From: Aaosphaeria pasadenensis
Taxonomy: Eukaryota; Ascomycota; Dothideomycetes; Pleosporales
Direction: 5' to 3'
DNA length: 64,000 nucleotides
NCBI GenBank assembly: GCA_022813625.1
Contig: JAKLMB010000001.1
Span: 496,001 to 560,000 of the forward strand
Made by a program: the position numbers and the translations under genes
Notes under the pieces: model-generated
The model's input: only the letters and a program-made list of their open reading frames with translations
Databases searched by the model: none
Told to the model about the DNA's origin: nothing
Shown: positions 25,421 through 37,541 of the stretch, one piece after another
Numbering within the stretch: the stretch's first letter is position 1
Layout: the number at the start of each line of letters is the position of its first letter

Positions 25421-27043
25421 TCACCGCTTCGCGCCCGTTCCGTCGAACTTGGGCTCGATGAGGTCGGGGATCTGCTCGGGCTTGACGTTGCCCTCGAGGA
25501 TGTTGTAGACGGCGGTGAAGAGCGGGTAGTCCTGCTCGATGCCCTGGCTCTTGAGGAACTCGTGGACCTCGTACGCGGTGCTGGTGCCCTGGAGCTTCTG
25601 GCCGTTGAGGTCCTCGCGCTCGATGTCGAAGATGCTCTTGCCCGTCGCGGTCGCCTTCTTGGCGCAGCGGAAGTTGCGGCCGCCCATGCACGATGTTATC
25701 ACGTCGGCGACGCCGCAGCTCTCCTCCGTGAACGTGCTGGTCTTGACCGAGTCCTCGAAGAAGGCCTTGCCGAAGGCGACCATCTCCAGGATGCCCACGC
25801 GCATGACGGCGGCTTTGGCGTTGTCTCCCCAGCCGAGTCCGTCGACAAATCCGGCGGCGAGGGCGATGATGTTCTTCAGAGCGCCGCCGAGGGAGACGCC
25901 TGCTACATCGTCGACTATGCGGACGTGGAAATAGGGGCGATGGAAGAGCTTGCGAACGTTCTCGTGCGACAGGGGAGGGTATTCTGAGGGGAGAGCCTTG
26001 AGCCTCGCGGATCGAGCGCTGGGGATAGGTTTGCTGGGAGAGATGAGATCGACCTGTGACGAAGTTGGCGAGCCACTTGGTGTTGGGGCACGCGAGTCCA
26101 TGGGTGGGGGGTCGTATGCCACAGTGGTTTCCGAGTACTTCTCCTGTGCAATCTCGGAGGCAATGTTGGCTCCTGAGAGTGCTCCACAGTAGATGCTCAG
26201 GCGCATGCCAATGGTCTCCGACATGAGCCTGATGCCACTCTCACCGACATCCACACCCTTCGTGCAGCAGATTGCGCGTGCGTAGGGAACAATGTGCCCC
26301 TTCAACTGATCACAAACCCTAGGAATGAATTGATGAGGAAGGACGAATACGAGAATGGTCGAGTCCTTGACCGAGCTGACGACATCCGGATCGGCAACGA
26401 CGTTGGGAGGAAGTGTGATGTTGGGGAGATACTTGACGTTCTCGTGGATGGTGTTGATCAATTGGGAGAGCTTCTGAGGCTTGTTTGCGGTCTCCGATCC
26501 GGGGTCGTAATGGCGAGATTCCTTTGGGATGGTGACATCCTCCTCGTAGACCCACATACGCACAGTCTGGTCAAACAGATTTGGGTTTTCCTTGACGTTC
26601 TCGGCGACTAGTTTGGACATGGTAGTGCCCCTGTATTACCGTTAGTGTAAGGCCCGGAAAAGATCGCCGAACATGTGTTCGTCATGGGAAACTGAATTGT
26701 GCTCGTTCGACCAAGATCCCTCCCGGTGATCTGGGCGGCGGGACATTGTACGATGTGCAAGCCACTTTTTATCTCAGGTTGAGTACAATGCGGGTAGTAC
26801 GTACCAGTTGCCAGACCCGACAATGGTCACCTTGTGCTTCTTGGGGGCTCCTAAGGTAGCCATGATTGTTCGTTTCTGTTCGAGAATTGCGGGTCTGTGG
26901 ACAAGATTGTACCGGGTCGTAGCGGTGGATGCTATCAATGGGATTTGGGAGGTACGAAGTGCGGCGAAGGAGGGTGAGAGGTGGTGACACGCAGGGAAAG
27001 GATTGAACAACGTCAACGTTCGGCGTGAAGCGAAAGAAGCCAC
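25421..27043 (-). CDS. GPD1: NAD-dependent glycerol-3-phosphate dehydrogenase
   Basis: This enzyme reduces dihydroxyacetone phosphate to glycerol 3-phosphate, feeding glycerol production under osmotic stress, redox balance and lipid synthesis. Exons are 26805-27043 and 25421-26630, with a 174-bp intron splitting the Rossmann motif GSGNW|GTTMSKL. Other signatures are VDVGESGIRLMSETIG, CGALSGANIASEIA, GVSLGGALKNIIALAAGFVDG and NAKAAVMRVG. A Pro/Ser-rich insert (PPPMDSRAPTPSGS...) between GANIA and LFHRPYF is usual in filamentous fungi. There are two in-frame starts. 26863 gives MATLGAPKKHKVTI (422 residues, the classic form). 27043 adds 60 residues rich in Arg/Ser and nearly free of acidic residues, resembling a mitochondrial presequence. 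The stop codon overlaps a donor-like GTGAGTAC. A few AGGGG/CCCCT motifs lie upstream, compatible with stress control. Confidence 0.95.
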
Positions 27044-28983
27044 TTTAAGTAGTCTTTTGCTTTATGCTGGGGGTTCTAGACATTGAGGGCAAGCCAATGG
27101 TCAACAAAAATAAAGTCTTGGCCACGCCGAGGCAGACAATGGCAACTCACCTCGTGAGCACGGAAGTGACGGGGCGGGCCTCGGTTTCCTGTGATTCTGA
27201 TACGTCGGCGAGTCCGAAGGATGTGAAATTTATGAGGAGGATTGTGCGAGCTTTGAAGCTTGGTATATATTTGAGGCAAGAGGCAAATGATGAGTGGTGG
27301 TAGATGTTGAGAGAGAGAGGGCAGTAGGAAGGGTCAGGAGGAAGAAAGGATAGCGGGCGTATATGCCTTTGGTGTTGGGAAATGTTATTGGAGCAAAACT
27401 GCCATGTGAGGTCAGTTGGTCAACAGTAACTGAAAAAGTGTGGAGGGGTCTTGTCCGCTAACTAGGATGGGCAATAGCGGTCAATCATGGACCAATCATG
27501 GACATCTACTCCAGATTCCAGTAGGTATATACATAGGTACCTTTGAATGCAGAGTTGAAGATAGCTATATCATTGCTGCTGTAGATAGTGGTAGAGATAA
27601 TGAATGTTGAACTGCAGACTAGTTGCCTGTGCAGATGGAAAGCATACATAGGATTGATTAACTGATGCCGCGCAAGGATGTGTCGACAATTGTCCGACTG
27701 CACATGCACCTCCGCCATACATATTACAAGGTACCTAGCTGAAGATTACGCAGACCAGGTAGCTTTTCCCCTCATATCTAGCCAGGTACTTAGGTAACCA
27801 GCCAATAAGGTAAACCTTTCCATTATCGAGTCACTCAACGAGCAGTCAGAGTCTACCAAGTGGGCAGATAACGAAACATCCCAAAAGTCAACCTCTCTTT
27901 CTTATTTATCGACCGTCTACTCTATACATACTAAAAGCTGAAGTACCTAATCAACTAACTACTTAGATGGGCAGGCAGGTAAGGTGGCAAGCTGGCAAGG
28001 AAGGTAAGGTCATGTTCCCTCCCTCCGTTCATCCCTTCCATCCGTTGCCCCCAATTGACCAATCATTGTCCTCCTCCACTATTCCTTGAACATTTGACTG
28101 GTTGGTTCAAAGAGCCGACTTTCCACCCCCCCCGCATGCGCAAATGCACCTTTTCTATACCAAAGTTCAAAGCAATATATCATGCCTTCGCTCCGATGAT
28201 GATAGCTTTCACTGATGTATATGATGATTGTTTCTGAAATCAATTGTAGATGAGGCTCCAGAAAAGGAAGGGGAGGTGGATATGAATGCAAGGGACAAGT
28301 TCGAACATCTAGATTACCCTGAATGTCGAGTACGAGTACGAACAAAGGGCGAGATGGGCTTGGATGGGTTGGCGTCGCGTTGGCATCATTGCCAATCTAT
28401 GTTTGGTCGGTCGTCCCGTCACATGCGCCGGTCCTTCGGCTCGGTAGCACCTAACAAAGAAATTCTTCCCCAGGGACCATACGCGAATTCAGGAACAGGA
28501 ACAGGGACATGAAGCTTGGTCTTGGTTATGATTAAGGTCAAGGGAAACAAAAGAAATCTCACTTCACTTCTGGTCCACGATCCGAGTTTGGGGGGAGAAT
28601 CATATATTTGTTTTTGGATAGCTTTTTAAGACATATCCATCGTAACGCTTCATTAACATCCACCATGCTCGGCCGGCTTCCACCCACTCACTGAACATAA
28701 TATAGTGAACATGCAATTGAACTCCAAAAATGAACGCACTCGAACTCCAATGCTCAACGAGCGCGGACAACGCTGGAGAAGGCTGTTCCATCCTGGCCCA
28801 TTTTGCCCTGTGCAAGTGCAATCCCATATTAATTCGTATCATCCGCATAAAACGTCCCAATGCAATGGTAGTAAGGTAGTCGTGGAGTAGTGGTAGTGTA
28901 GTGGTGTGTTCGTGGTGCCCGCCCAACCGTCTTTCCGCCTGTCTTTCATCTTACGTGCACGCTTGCGCCACGGCATGGGCTGT
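27044..28983. other. 1.9-kb intergenic region, no gene seen
   Basis: This is the GPD promoter side plus the 3' flank of the GPI-anchored protein gene. No convincing coding frame is present. AGGTACCT palindromes occur at 27535-27542 and 27729-27736, inside stretches rich in GGTA/TACC (27520-27810 and 27950-28010). An AGGGG stress-type motif lies near 27444. I see no tRNA or transposon. Confidence 0.45.
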
Positions 28984-29705
28984 TTACAAAGCGAAGCCGA
29001 AGAGCGCGACAAGACCACCAGCCATCAAGGGAGTGCTGTACTCGCGAGCGTAGGCAAGGGCAGGCGCGAGACCAGGGCTGGAGGTTGCAGGAACGGCACC
29101 TGCGGAGGTAGCCGACTCGCCGCTTCCGCCGGTGCTGGTAGGAGATGATGTGGGCTCGGAAGAGCTGGCTGACGAGGAGGTGGTGTCGCCGTTGGTCAAC
29201 TGAGTTCCACAGTTGGCGTCGCGAGCAGCCTCGCAAGCCTTCTGCTGGTCGAGATCCTCGTTGGTCGCAGCAACGCACTGATCGTACCAGAAGCGGCACA
29301 TCTGGCCTGGGACAGATTGCTCATACTGCTTCATGTCGAGGTCAGTACCATTGCGGCACTTGCACTCAAACTCGAGGCTGTTCTGTAAGGTAGGACAAGC
29401 TAGTTAGCCAACATTGCAACAGCAACGGAATGCAGTTCCAGGAAGGGAACCGGGGGGTAGGTAAGGAACCCAATGCTACGTACATTGTCGCAGGTGTTTC
29501 CACCAGCCGCAACCTGGCCATCGCAAGCTTCACGGCAGGTGTTTCTCTCGGCCAAGCACCAGTTCGTCTTGTTGGTGGAGGAGATCGATTGCGGGTCGAC
29601 GGTGCAGCATGGCTGGATCGTGGGAGGGAGTTGGCTGGTCTCGTTCTGGGCAACGGCGAAGGAAGCAAGGGCCGAAACGGCGACGAAGACGGAGGAGTAA
29701 CGCAT
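28984..29705 (-). CDS. small secreted, probably GPI-anchored protein (DUF7707-type)
   Basis: The 206-residue protein has two exons, 29484-29705 and 28984-29382. The signal peptide is MRYSSVFVAVSALASFAVAQ. A cysteine-rich ectodomain follows (about 20-140), with CCTVDPQSI, NWCLAERNTCREACDG, CDNNSLEFECKCRNGT and MCRFWYDQCV. This spacing recalls a fungal cell-surface family known as DUF7707. A Ser/Thr/Gly linker precedes a hydrophobic C-terminus (STPLMAGGLVALFGFAL) that looks like a GPI-attachment signal. The 101-bp intron splits CDN|NSLEF and uses GTACGT and TTACAG. The protein probably sits on the cell wall or outer plasma membrane. A function is not known to me. Confidence 0.85.
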
Positions 29706-29904
29706 GGCGAGAGAGTAGGCCTGGTATCAATGTCTACGGGTAGAGATTGGATTGTCAGTGAGAGGGAGGATGAGTGTGGTGTTGTTGGGAGTGGAGGGAA
29801 GAAGTAATCGGAAGGGAAGGGTAGAGAAGTTTATATCGCTCAAGACTGGAGTGGGTACCTGCACGATAGCGGGACGGACTAGTCTTGGGAGAGTGGAGTA
29901 TGAT

Positions 29905-29952
29905 GTAAAAGTAAAAGTAGAGGTAGAGGTAGAAGTGAAGGTGAAGGTAGAC
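29905..29952. repeat. degenerate hexanucleotide tandem repeat (8 units)
   Basis: Eight consecutive 6-bp units of the form GTRRAR: GTAAAA twice, GTAGAG twice, GTAGAA, GTGAAG twice and GTAGAC. They lie about 200 bp upstream of the start of the GPI-anchored protein gene, in its promoter or leader, and are purine-rich on the plus strand. Confidence 0.85.
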
Positions 29953-30969
29953 CAAGAGGTGTAAGTAGTAGGGTAGGCTAAAGTAGACTTACGATGATGA
30001 TGGGGAGGAGTGGGTGGCCGTGCGGAATGGATGCTTGAGCTGGATATACAGTTTGGGGAGGGGAGTAGTTGTCTGTAGAATGTGGATGAGGGAGAACGCG
30101 CGAGGTCGGGAGGAGTGCGCTCTTATAGTATTGTTTACACTGAGTGTATGAGAGAGTGAGAGAGTGTCTGTGTACTCTGTGTCTGTGTGTGTGTGTATGG
30201 CTGGATTGGAACGGAAGTGCAGGGAGGGCGGGAGGCAGGCAGGGAGGTAGGGAAGGACGAGGATACGATTACCGGGCTGGACTAATGAGAAAGGGAAATG
30301 GGATGTGGGAAAGAGCAAAGGCAAAGACAAGGAAAAGAGGTCAAGCGTGCGGAGTCTGTTCTTGTCTCGTCTCGTCTCTTCTCTTCTTGCGCTTCCAATT
30401 GCGATTGCGATTGCGACTGACAAAACATCTCCTTCACCTCATACCTTAGGTAGGTACCTGCCTGGATACTTACCTTTCCTATAACATCTAGGTACCTACC
30501 ACTCAACCACTCTTCTCAACTACGTATTCACAGTCAAAAACCTCACCTCGAGCTACACAGAAAGAAATGAATTGGCAAACAACCACTTGATTCAAGGAAA
30601 AAGTATATCTCACCAACCGGGTATAGCTCTCAAGGTCTTATGATAGTGTCGGACCACTCCTCAGTCCCTACACCCTACACCCATCCACCACATCAACTCA
30701 ACTCTACCCGGCACGCCGGAGCCAAGACGTCTTTACAACACAAGAAAGATAGCCATCATTGATCAAACCAACATCAACTCACAAGAGAGATTGCGACTAA
30801 TTAATCCATCCCTACTTCCTTGGAAATTGTCAATTGCTATTGCTACTTGTAGCTATCAATCCTATTCCTACCCCGTGCACACTCCCTCTCCATTTCATCT
30901 CATCTCTCATCTACCCGCAACTCGAACTGTTCATCTCGGTAACACAACCTCATTCAATCATCCCTCCTC

Positions 30970-30988
30970 CCTCTCTCTCTCTCTCTCT
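30970..30988. repeat. CT dinucleotide run
   Basis: A short (CT)n microsatellite within a longer pyrimidine-rich tract. No function is evident. Confidence 0.8.
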
Positions 30989-32507
30989 TTTCGATTCGGA
31001 ATCAATTCCAACCAAAACCCACCTAGCTAGTTCCATCTCAACATCACCATCGCGCGGAATCCGTCTCAGACCAAGTCTCATCTTCCCTTCGATTCGATGC
31101 TACAACATCCTGGGCACTCCACATCTGCCCGGTCTTTTGAGCCGGCGGACCCCCGCAAGTCCAAGTGTCAGTCCATCGTGCCTGTTTGACTGTTTAGCTT
31201 TGCCGTCTGCCGTCTTACATTCCTTGCCCATCATCTCTCTGCTTCTTCCGGCCTATCGACATCGAACTAGCGAAAATCGATACAACAATGTGCCTATTGT
31301 ATCTTCCCATGCGCCTCCTACACATCCTGCTCCTCCTCGGGACGCGTATCCCCCACTCATGACCGCGCATAACGGTTGGCTGGCGCATTCCACGCAAACA
31401 TCATCTTTTGTTAGCATGCGCCGCCACGTCCAAACCTCCGGTGCCACATGCCATGATAGGCGATTCAAAATGGTGTCCCTCCCCTCCCCCGTCTGCAGAT
31501 GCGACAGCGCAGCAGTTCGTGGACGGACTGACTGGGCCGCAAAGACTCTATTCTTGTGTACGGTGTAAGTTGGTAGGTCCGTTAGCGATGCGATGCGCAC
31601 GCCGCTCGCCAGGTGTTGAGCGAAAAATAGTGCATGTTGTCCGCCGGCGTTTGGACGAAACTGCTATGCCATGGTGGTGTGGTCTCTGAGGTGTATGGAA
31701 TATGGTGATTTTTTTGTAGTTCCGTACAGTTCTGAAACGGGACAACCTTGTCCTTGGAGCCAATCTAGGACCAGCATCCAACGGCCCGTCTACCACCACC
31801 CATCCACTTGCATTTCACAGCCGAGAAGCTCTTCTCTTTCCTCTTTGTGATACCCGGCTTTGCGGGGTTTAGCCTTGCATAACTCTACGGTAAAAGTATG
31901 GGCCATCATTGTCATGGCCTGTGGCCTTCCCTCCAGCGGTCTCCAGATCGTCGCGGTGGCTGGCCTGTCGCAAATCCTCAGAGACGACAGCCTCGATTTG
32001 CTGAGTTGCCTACGCGCCGGACTCGACGAAGCGTTTATCAGCGCCATTCCGGCATTGACATGTCGCGCGTTTTCCATCGTGGCAAAAACGCCTGTCCTAG
32101 TCCGGTCCCTCCAAGCTCGTTTCCTCGTTCAGAGTTAGCATCGCCTCGGCATCGCGATCCAACCAACTTTGTGCATAGATAGGTAACATGCCTAACCTAC
32201 CACCCTACATACTTGAGCTTGTATATGCGCGCGCCACACTGTTCCAAGGTTAATGGCCTTTTTAGCAGAGATAACGGATTTGCGGCGCTCTGTGCTCACT
32301 GCTCACCACGCCGCTTTGCCAAGAATGGAAGAGGAAAACAAGCCAATGTACATAATACAATGTAACTAGGGGCAACGAATTCCCCCAGCAGGATTTCTAT
32401 TCGCCTACCTACTGGTCGATATACTGTTTCCGGTATGGAGCGCACTTCTACGACCCAAGAAATGGTTCTTGATAGCGCATCTGTCCCACTCTTTCTTTTT
32501 CCAACTC

Positions 32508-34563
32508 TCAACTATCAACTCTCTTCGCTCTAGAGATATCGTCGTCTTTGCTGACGACCACCTCCTCGACCGAGCTTTCTCGCTCGCTACCAGCACTGTC
32601 CTCTCTAGTAATCCCTGATTCCACAGCACCTCCTGCCCTTTTACCCAATTCTCTAGCATGTAGAGTGCGAATCGTAAACGCCGTCACTATGAGTGCCGCG
32701 CTGAGGAAAGTAATCGTTATGAAACCTTTCCTATACTGCGGAGCTTCAACCTGCTGCCACACGATCAATGGAAGCCAGGCCTGCAGGACATAAGCCATCT
32801 CGTTCATAGACCCAATAACAATCGCACGCTCCTCATTATCACGGGTGCAAATCTCGTGTGCCCATCTGTGACAATCCATCATAATCAGCCAAAGCATTCA
32901 AACAAAAAGAGATAGAAACCGCGCGCATGCAACCAAGAAGTGGAAGAGAAAAAGAAAATCAAGAAACTTACGCCATGCACAACCCGGACAGTCCACCACT
33001 CATCCCAGATATAATATAGCAAGTCCACCTCCACCCCTCGGGGATATTCCAAACCGCCAGCGACACAAAACACACGATGTTGACGAGGCCCGCGAACACA
33101 ATCGGCGGCCACCTCGCGCCCCTGAAAAGCCCGTCGCTCGTCCACGCAAACACCAACGTCGCCGCGACCGTCATCCCGTTCGTCGCAGTCGGATACGTAT
33201 TGATCTGCTTGACCGTGTACTTCGGGTGCTTGCTCGCCTTGAGGTACTGCGCGAAGATAGGGGCGGCGCTGGCGGTCCCGTTGTTGAAGAAGATGTAGAG
33301 GAGGGTGAGTGCGTAGATGTGCCAGCTGGTGAAGATGCGGCGGATTTTCGCCTTCGTGTACGGTTGGCGCTTCTGGCGGCCCTCGAGCTCCATGCGCTTG
33401 ACGGCGAACTGGACTTCGGATGGGGTGAGGTAGAAGGGCTTGGAGATCTCGGGGACGTCCGGGATGAAGAAGAAGCCCATCAGTGCTATTGGGAGCTGTG
33501 TATTATCGTGATGTCAGTGCCTTTTTCTTTTCGCAAAACAAGGTGAAGAGAAAATCCCACAGCACACAATATCCTGTGTATGCCATGATGTGGAATGTCC
33601 AATTCAAACGTACCGATATGACCCCATCGATCAAGAACAACCACTGCCACCCCCTAAACCCATGCCTCCCATCGAGCCCATACACCCCCGCCATCAAATA
33701 CCCACTGAACATGGTCGCGATCGACGCGCTCGTATGGAAAATACAACTCCTCTTCGCCAGCTCCTCCTTCCGATACCAACTCCCAATAATATACTGCATC
33801 CCCGGATAGAAAGTACTCTCCGCGAGTCCGATGAAGAACCTGAGGATGTAGATCTTCGTCGCGGAGTCGGCGCGGGACAGCGCGAACGTGAGGACGGACC
33901 AGAGGACTTCCATGGAGGGGATCCAGATGGAGGGCCGCACGCGGGTGAGGATGATGTTGGAGGGGATCTCGCCGAGGACGTAACCGACGGTCCAGCAGGT
34001 TTGCATGTAGTTGAGCTCGTTGCCGTAGAGGTTGAGGTCTTCTTTCATGCCGCTGACGAAGGCGCTGTTGATGTTCATTTGGTCGAGGTATTTTATGAAA
34101 TAGCCTGTGGGAGGGAGGTGTGAGTGCTTGTTTTGTACAGAAATTTTTTTAGGGGGGAAAGGGATGGACGATACTGGAGGGAAGGAGGATGGTCAGGCTG
34201 GAGAGGCAAAGGAGGACGATAGATGTCTCTCTATCAAAAAGGAAATCATTGTTAAAACATCTTGACAACAACACTACGCCTCAGGTCCTCTCCCAACGCA
34301 CGACCTCACATCTCCCTTCATTCCTTCCTCAATTTCCAACCAGAGCATAGGAGAAGGGAATCATTGTTCTTACCAAGAGAAGCAAACGTAAGCAACGCAG
34401 CGTCCAGCTTGAACATGAACCATCTCTCCTCCTTGGGCTTGTCGAGCGTGTCCCAGAGGTAGTAGTACCACTTGTGAGGCTTTTTGGTTCCAATGTTCTC
34501 ATCGTGGTGTTGTGGCAACGCAAGAGCCCGCGAGTGCGTGGCAGTGTCGTCCGGGACGCCCAT
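32508..34563 (-). CDS. MFS transporter, Dal5-like anion:cation symporter family
   Basis: This is a 12-TM major facilitator of the Dal5/allantoate-permease type, a family that imports small organic anions such as allantoate, nicotinate, pantothenate or related carboxylates. Four exons (34374-34563, 33614-34104, 32972-33495, 32508-32865) give 520 residues. Visible are KPHKWYYYLWDTLDKPKEER before TM1, then YFIKYLDQMNINSAFVSGMKEDL, LGEIPSNIILTRVRPSIWIP, FYPGMQYIIGSWYRKEELAKR and GWRWTCYIISGMSGG. The C-terminal tail is Ser/Glu/Asp-rich. The start is the only ATG in the first exon before TM1. The introns are longer (106-269 bp) than most here. It lies 1.3 kb from the FMO gene and could serve the FMO/TauD/NRPS-like group, but that link is positional only. 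Confidence 0.9.
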
Positions 34564-35844
34564 CGTGAACTTGACCAATCCACCAAAGAGGTGTGGTATC
34601 AATTCGCAGGAGAGTGGGGGAGTGGGATTTAGACAACGGACACGAATGAAGAATTAGTAGCAGCAGCAGCAGTACCTCAATACTTTTATACTAACAAAAG
34701 AGCACGCATACGATTCCAATCCCCCAGCCGGCCAGGCATTTCCGCCCGCAAATAAAACACAGCAGAATTCCGAGCGAATCGAAAGCAAGACCCCCATCAA
34801 GCTCATCATCCATCCTGACAAGCACGACAAGCCCTCTCCACCAAAATGCTTGACGGAACGGGGGCAACATCCAAGACTGAGGCTACGCCTAGCTTCCGAA
34901 GGAACTTTTCCCTTCTGCGGGGGGCGGAACGGGACTTTTAGTTGGTATCTGCACTCTGGAGTCTGGGCAAGTGCGGATTGCAGAAGGAATATCAAGGGTT
35001 CATGCGGTTTGGTGCTCGAAATGGGACGATGCTAGGGTACGTACCAATTCGAGTTGCAGATTGCGTGATGAGAGACCAGGGGGGCTTCGTTTCGTACGTG
35101 GGGTATTGTCGTATTGTGACTAGGTAGGGAGAAAGGTAACTTGTTGAACGTAGATGTACGTGTCTATTGGGAGATAGTGACATTTCTAGTTTTATCGTTA
35201 TTGTTTGGAAGGCAAGAGCGATGTTGAATAGAACGTGTCCTTCTGGATGAAGCATAACGAGACGCCAAAGTATTTCATCAGTAAAGATGATGTTTAATGT
35301 TTGTAGTAGTGAAACTATGCGTAAATCTTTAGATAGAATCTCCAAGACTTGTCCTTCTCCAAAGTATACCAACTCGCTGACAGTGCATTATCTCCGTGCA
35401 AGCGCCACCCTCTCCTGCAGATTGCTGCGGGTGGGAGTCGGACCGGAAGGGAGTCGTTATCGTCATTTCCACTCGAAAATGGCCCTCACCTGTTCACTTT
35501 TGTTCGTGGTGAGGGACTAAGGCTGGCGTAATTGATGCATAGATGACGTGCCGGGAGGGATCGGCAGAACGTCTTGCTCCATGGGCGGGAATAGGTCGGG
35601 ATTTGGAGATAGATGGATGAAATATTGGTAAACATCGTATGTTTGAAAGTGAGAGAAGACTTGGGAGTGCAAGTTTGTGTGCTTAAATTGTTCATATGAT
35701 GGTAGAGAGTGATGGATTGGAGGAGTGAGGTTGACGTGCGCTAACCGCTTCTAGTAATTTGATATACAATGTACATCCTCTAAGATATATCGGAAGGTAA
35801 AAAGCAAATGAATCAAACAGCAGGAATGCGATGCTCAACATGAA
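34564..35844. other. 1.3-kb intergenic region, no gene seen
   Basis: This contains the promoter of the Dal5-like transporter and the 3' flank of the FMO gene. A short CAG run lies at 34658-34672. No frame looks coding and no repeat or RNA gene is evident. Confidence 0.45.
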
Positions 35845-37541
35845 TTACGAACAAAGTATCCCCAGTTCTCTAGTTGTACCTGGCGGCGCAGCAAACATAG
35901 CCTCCATCCTCTTTATTTGCTCCTGTTTCACCACCTTCCAGACCTCAGTATGGCCCTTCAATTTCTGTCTTCCCGCAATCTCTAAGTCCCCGTTCACCCA
36001 AGCCAAGAGATCCTCAACGTATTCCGTCTCGATCCCCCGTAGACTGTGGAAATGCTTGCCGTATCCCTTGGTCTTGACCTTTTCATCATACTCTGTTCGC
36101 ATGGCTTGTTCAGTTGGTAGTCTTGCTTGCTCACTGATCACCTTCGCTACCACCATGGCTTGGAATTCGAATAGTGTGAATGTAGCCGTGAAAAAGGGTA
36201 CACCCACAAACGATAAAGATGGATCCTTGATGTAGAAGATGTCTTTGTGGAGGTTATGCATCTGCGTTCCATCCGCCACGAGCACTGTGTCGTCCACTGC
36301 GTCCGACGTGGTGGAGTCCGAGTGTAGATGGGGAAGAAACGGCAGCGTCACATGATAACCTGTGCATAGTATTACATGGTCGATATTGCATAGCTTGCGC
36401 CCGGATTTGAGGGTGATTGCCAATGGGAGTGGATCTGTGTCGCTCAGAGGTGCACTCGTAGAACTGTTGGTGAGTGGCTCGAAGGATGAAATCTCGTCGA
36501 TCCGTACGGTGTTTTCTGGCAGAAGGCTCGCCGGAAGATCGAATGCCCCGTTGCGGTGGCTTTGGTAGATGTTTGTTGCGAAAGGTGCCAATTCACGGGC
36601 GATGTCAGTTGATGAGACGCCTCCGCCGATGAGGAGAAAATTCTGAGTGAAGAGTCAGACATTGCAGCGCTAGAATTTTTCGTGAGGGTTCTTACTTTGC
36701 CCTTATAGTCTTCAGGCTTCCGGAAGCTCTTCGAATGCTCTACTCGTTCTGGCCATTGTCGTTTCCAGTCTGCTAGTCCTGGAATGTCTGGCACTCGGGC
36801 AGCGTGATAATGGCCCGAAGCCACCACCACAGCATCAAAATTCTATGATTTGTTCAGTAGTATTCATCCAAGAGGGACCCGACACATACGTAGGTGTCAG
36901 TTTGCAGAGTTAAGCTTCCAGTATGGTTAGCTTCAAGTGTCGTGGCTGTTAGCAACCATTCATCGCCTTCCTTGCGAAGATGTTGGACCTCTGTGCCATA
37001 TTTCGTGATATCGTGCACTCCCGATACCAAGGCCGTGTCCTGGATATAATCTAAGAGCACATGATGGGTCACGAAATCAGGTGTCCCAACAGGAAAAGGA
37101 TTCAAGGTGGTCTGTAGCAATCGTGTTTCAACATTGTTCTTGAGCCCAACGTAGCAAGGTCTATCCTCGCAATGTTAGATTCGAACATGGTGAGTGGAAA
37201 GTGTGACCTACCCTGGTGGAGCATGTATCAATCGCTGAGTCTGTGCATCTATATCCTGATCGCTTGCCCTTTTCGAACCATCGTAATGATAATGTGCTTG
37301 AGAAGGAATGATGGCGGGGTAAGTTGGTTCAAGAGGTTTGCGCTCGTCGTAGAGCCTGTACATTGTCAATCTTTGGAATCTCGAGGAGGTTGAAGAGTAT
37401 CACTGACCAGATCCCACCTGCAGCAAGGGACCGCTCGAAGACAGCAACTTCGAGACCTTCTTTTCTCAAGTGTGCAGCTGTGACTACACCACTAATGCCT
37501 GCACCGACAACTGCAACACGTTTAGAAACCTTTGCAGGCAT
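35845..37541 (-). CDS. flavin-containing monooxygenase (class B FMO)
   Basis: This is an NADPH- and FAD-dependent monooxygenase of the FMO family, which oxygenates soft nucleophiles (amine N or S). I rebuilt five exons: 37408-37541, 37212-37355, 36890-37160, 36696-36842 and 35845-36642, totalling 497 residues in one frame. Visible are the FAD fold VAVVGAGISGVVTAAHLRKEG, GGIWLYDER, PPGPCYVGLKNN, FDAVVVASGHYHAARVPD and WPERVEHSKSFRKP (the FMO HS-type signature), the NADPH fold FLLIGGGVSSTDIAREL, and the late VILCTGYHV. All introns are 47-53 bp. It is divergent from the TauD gene across 618 bp. This arrangement with TauD and an NRPS-like reductase suggests one pathway. Substrate is unknown. Confidence 0.93.

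Larger units (their letters stand above)
29706..32507. other. 2.8-kb gene-free region
   Basis: This region lies upstream of the GPI-protein gene and downstream of the Dal5-type transporter. It is dominated by low complexity: purine hexamers at 29905-29952, a TG run near 30184, ATTGCG repeats near 30398, a CT run near 30970, and AGGTACCT palindromes at 30452 and 30490. The longest frame (30834-31568, plus) is mostly translated pyrimidine tract and I do not believe it codes. I see no RNA gene. Confidence 0.45.

Noticed and set aside
25310..25987. 225-codon plus-strand frame antisense to GPD
   Set aside because: A shadow of GC-rich GPD codons; acidic Leu/Val/Glu pattern typical of reverse-strand translation.
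30834..31568. 244-codon frame in the gene-poor region
   Set aside because: Mostly translated pyrimidine tract with CT repeats, no domain-like pattern, and no supporting splice structure.
31790..32138. Opposed frames of 95 and 92 codons upstream of the Dal5-type region
   Set aside because: Short, overlapping and without protein-like features.
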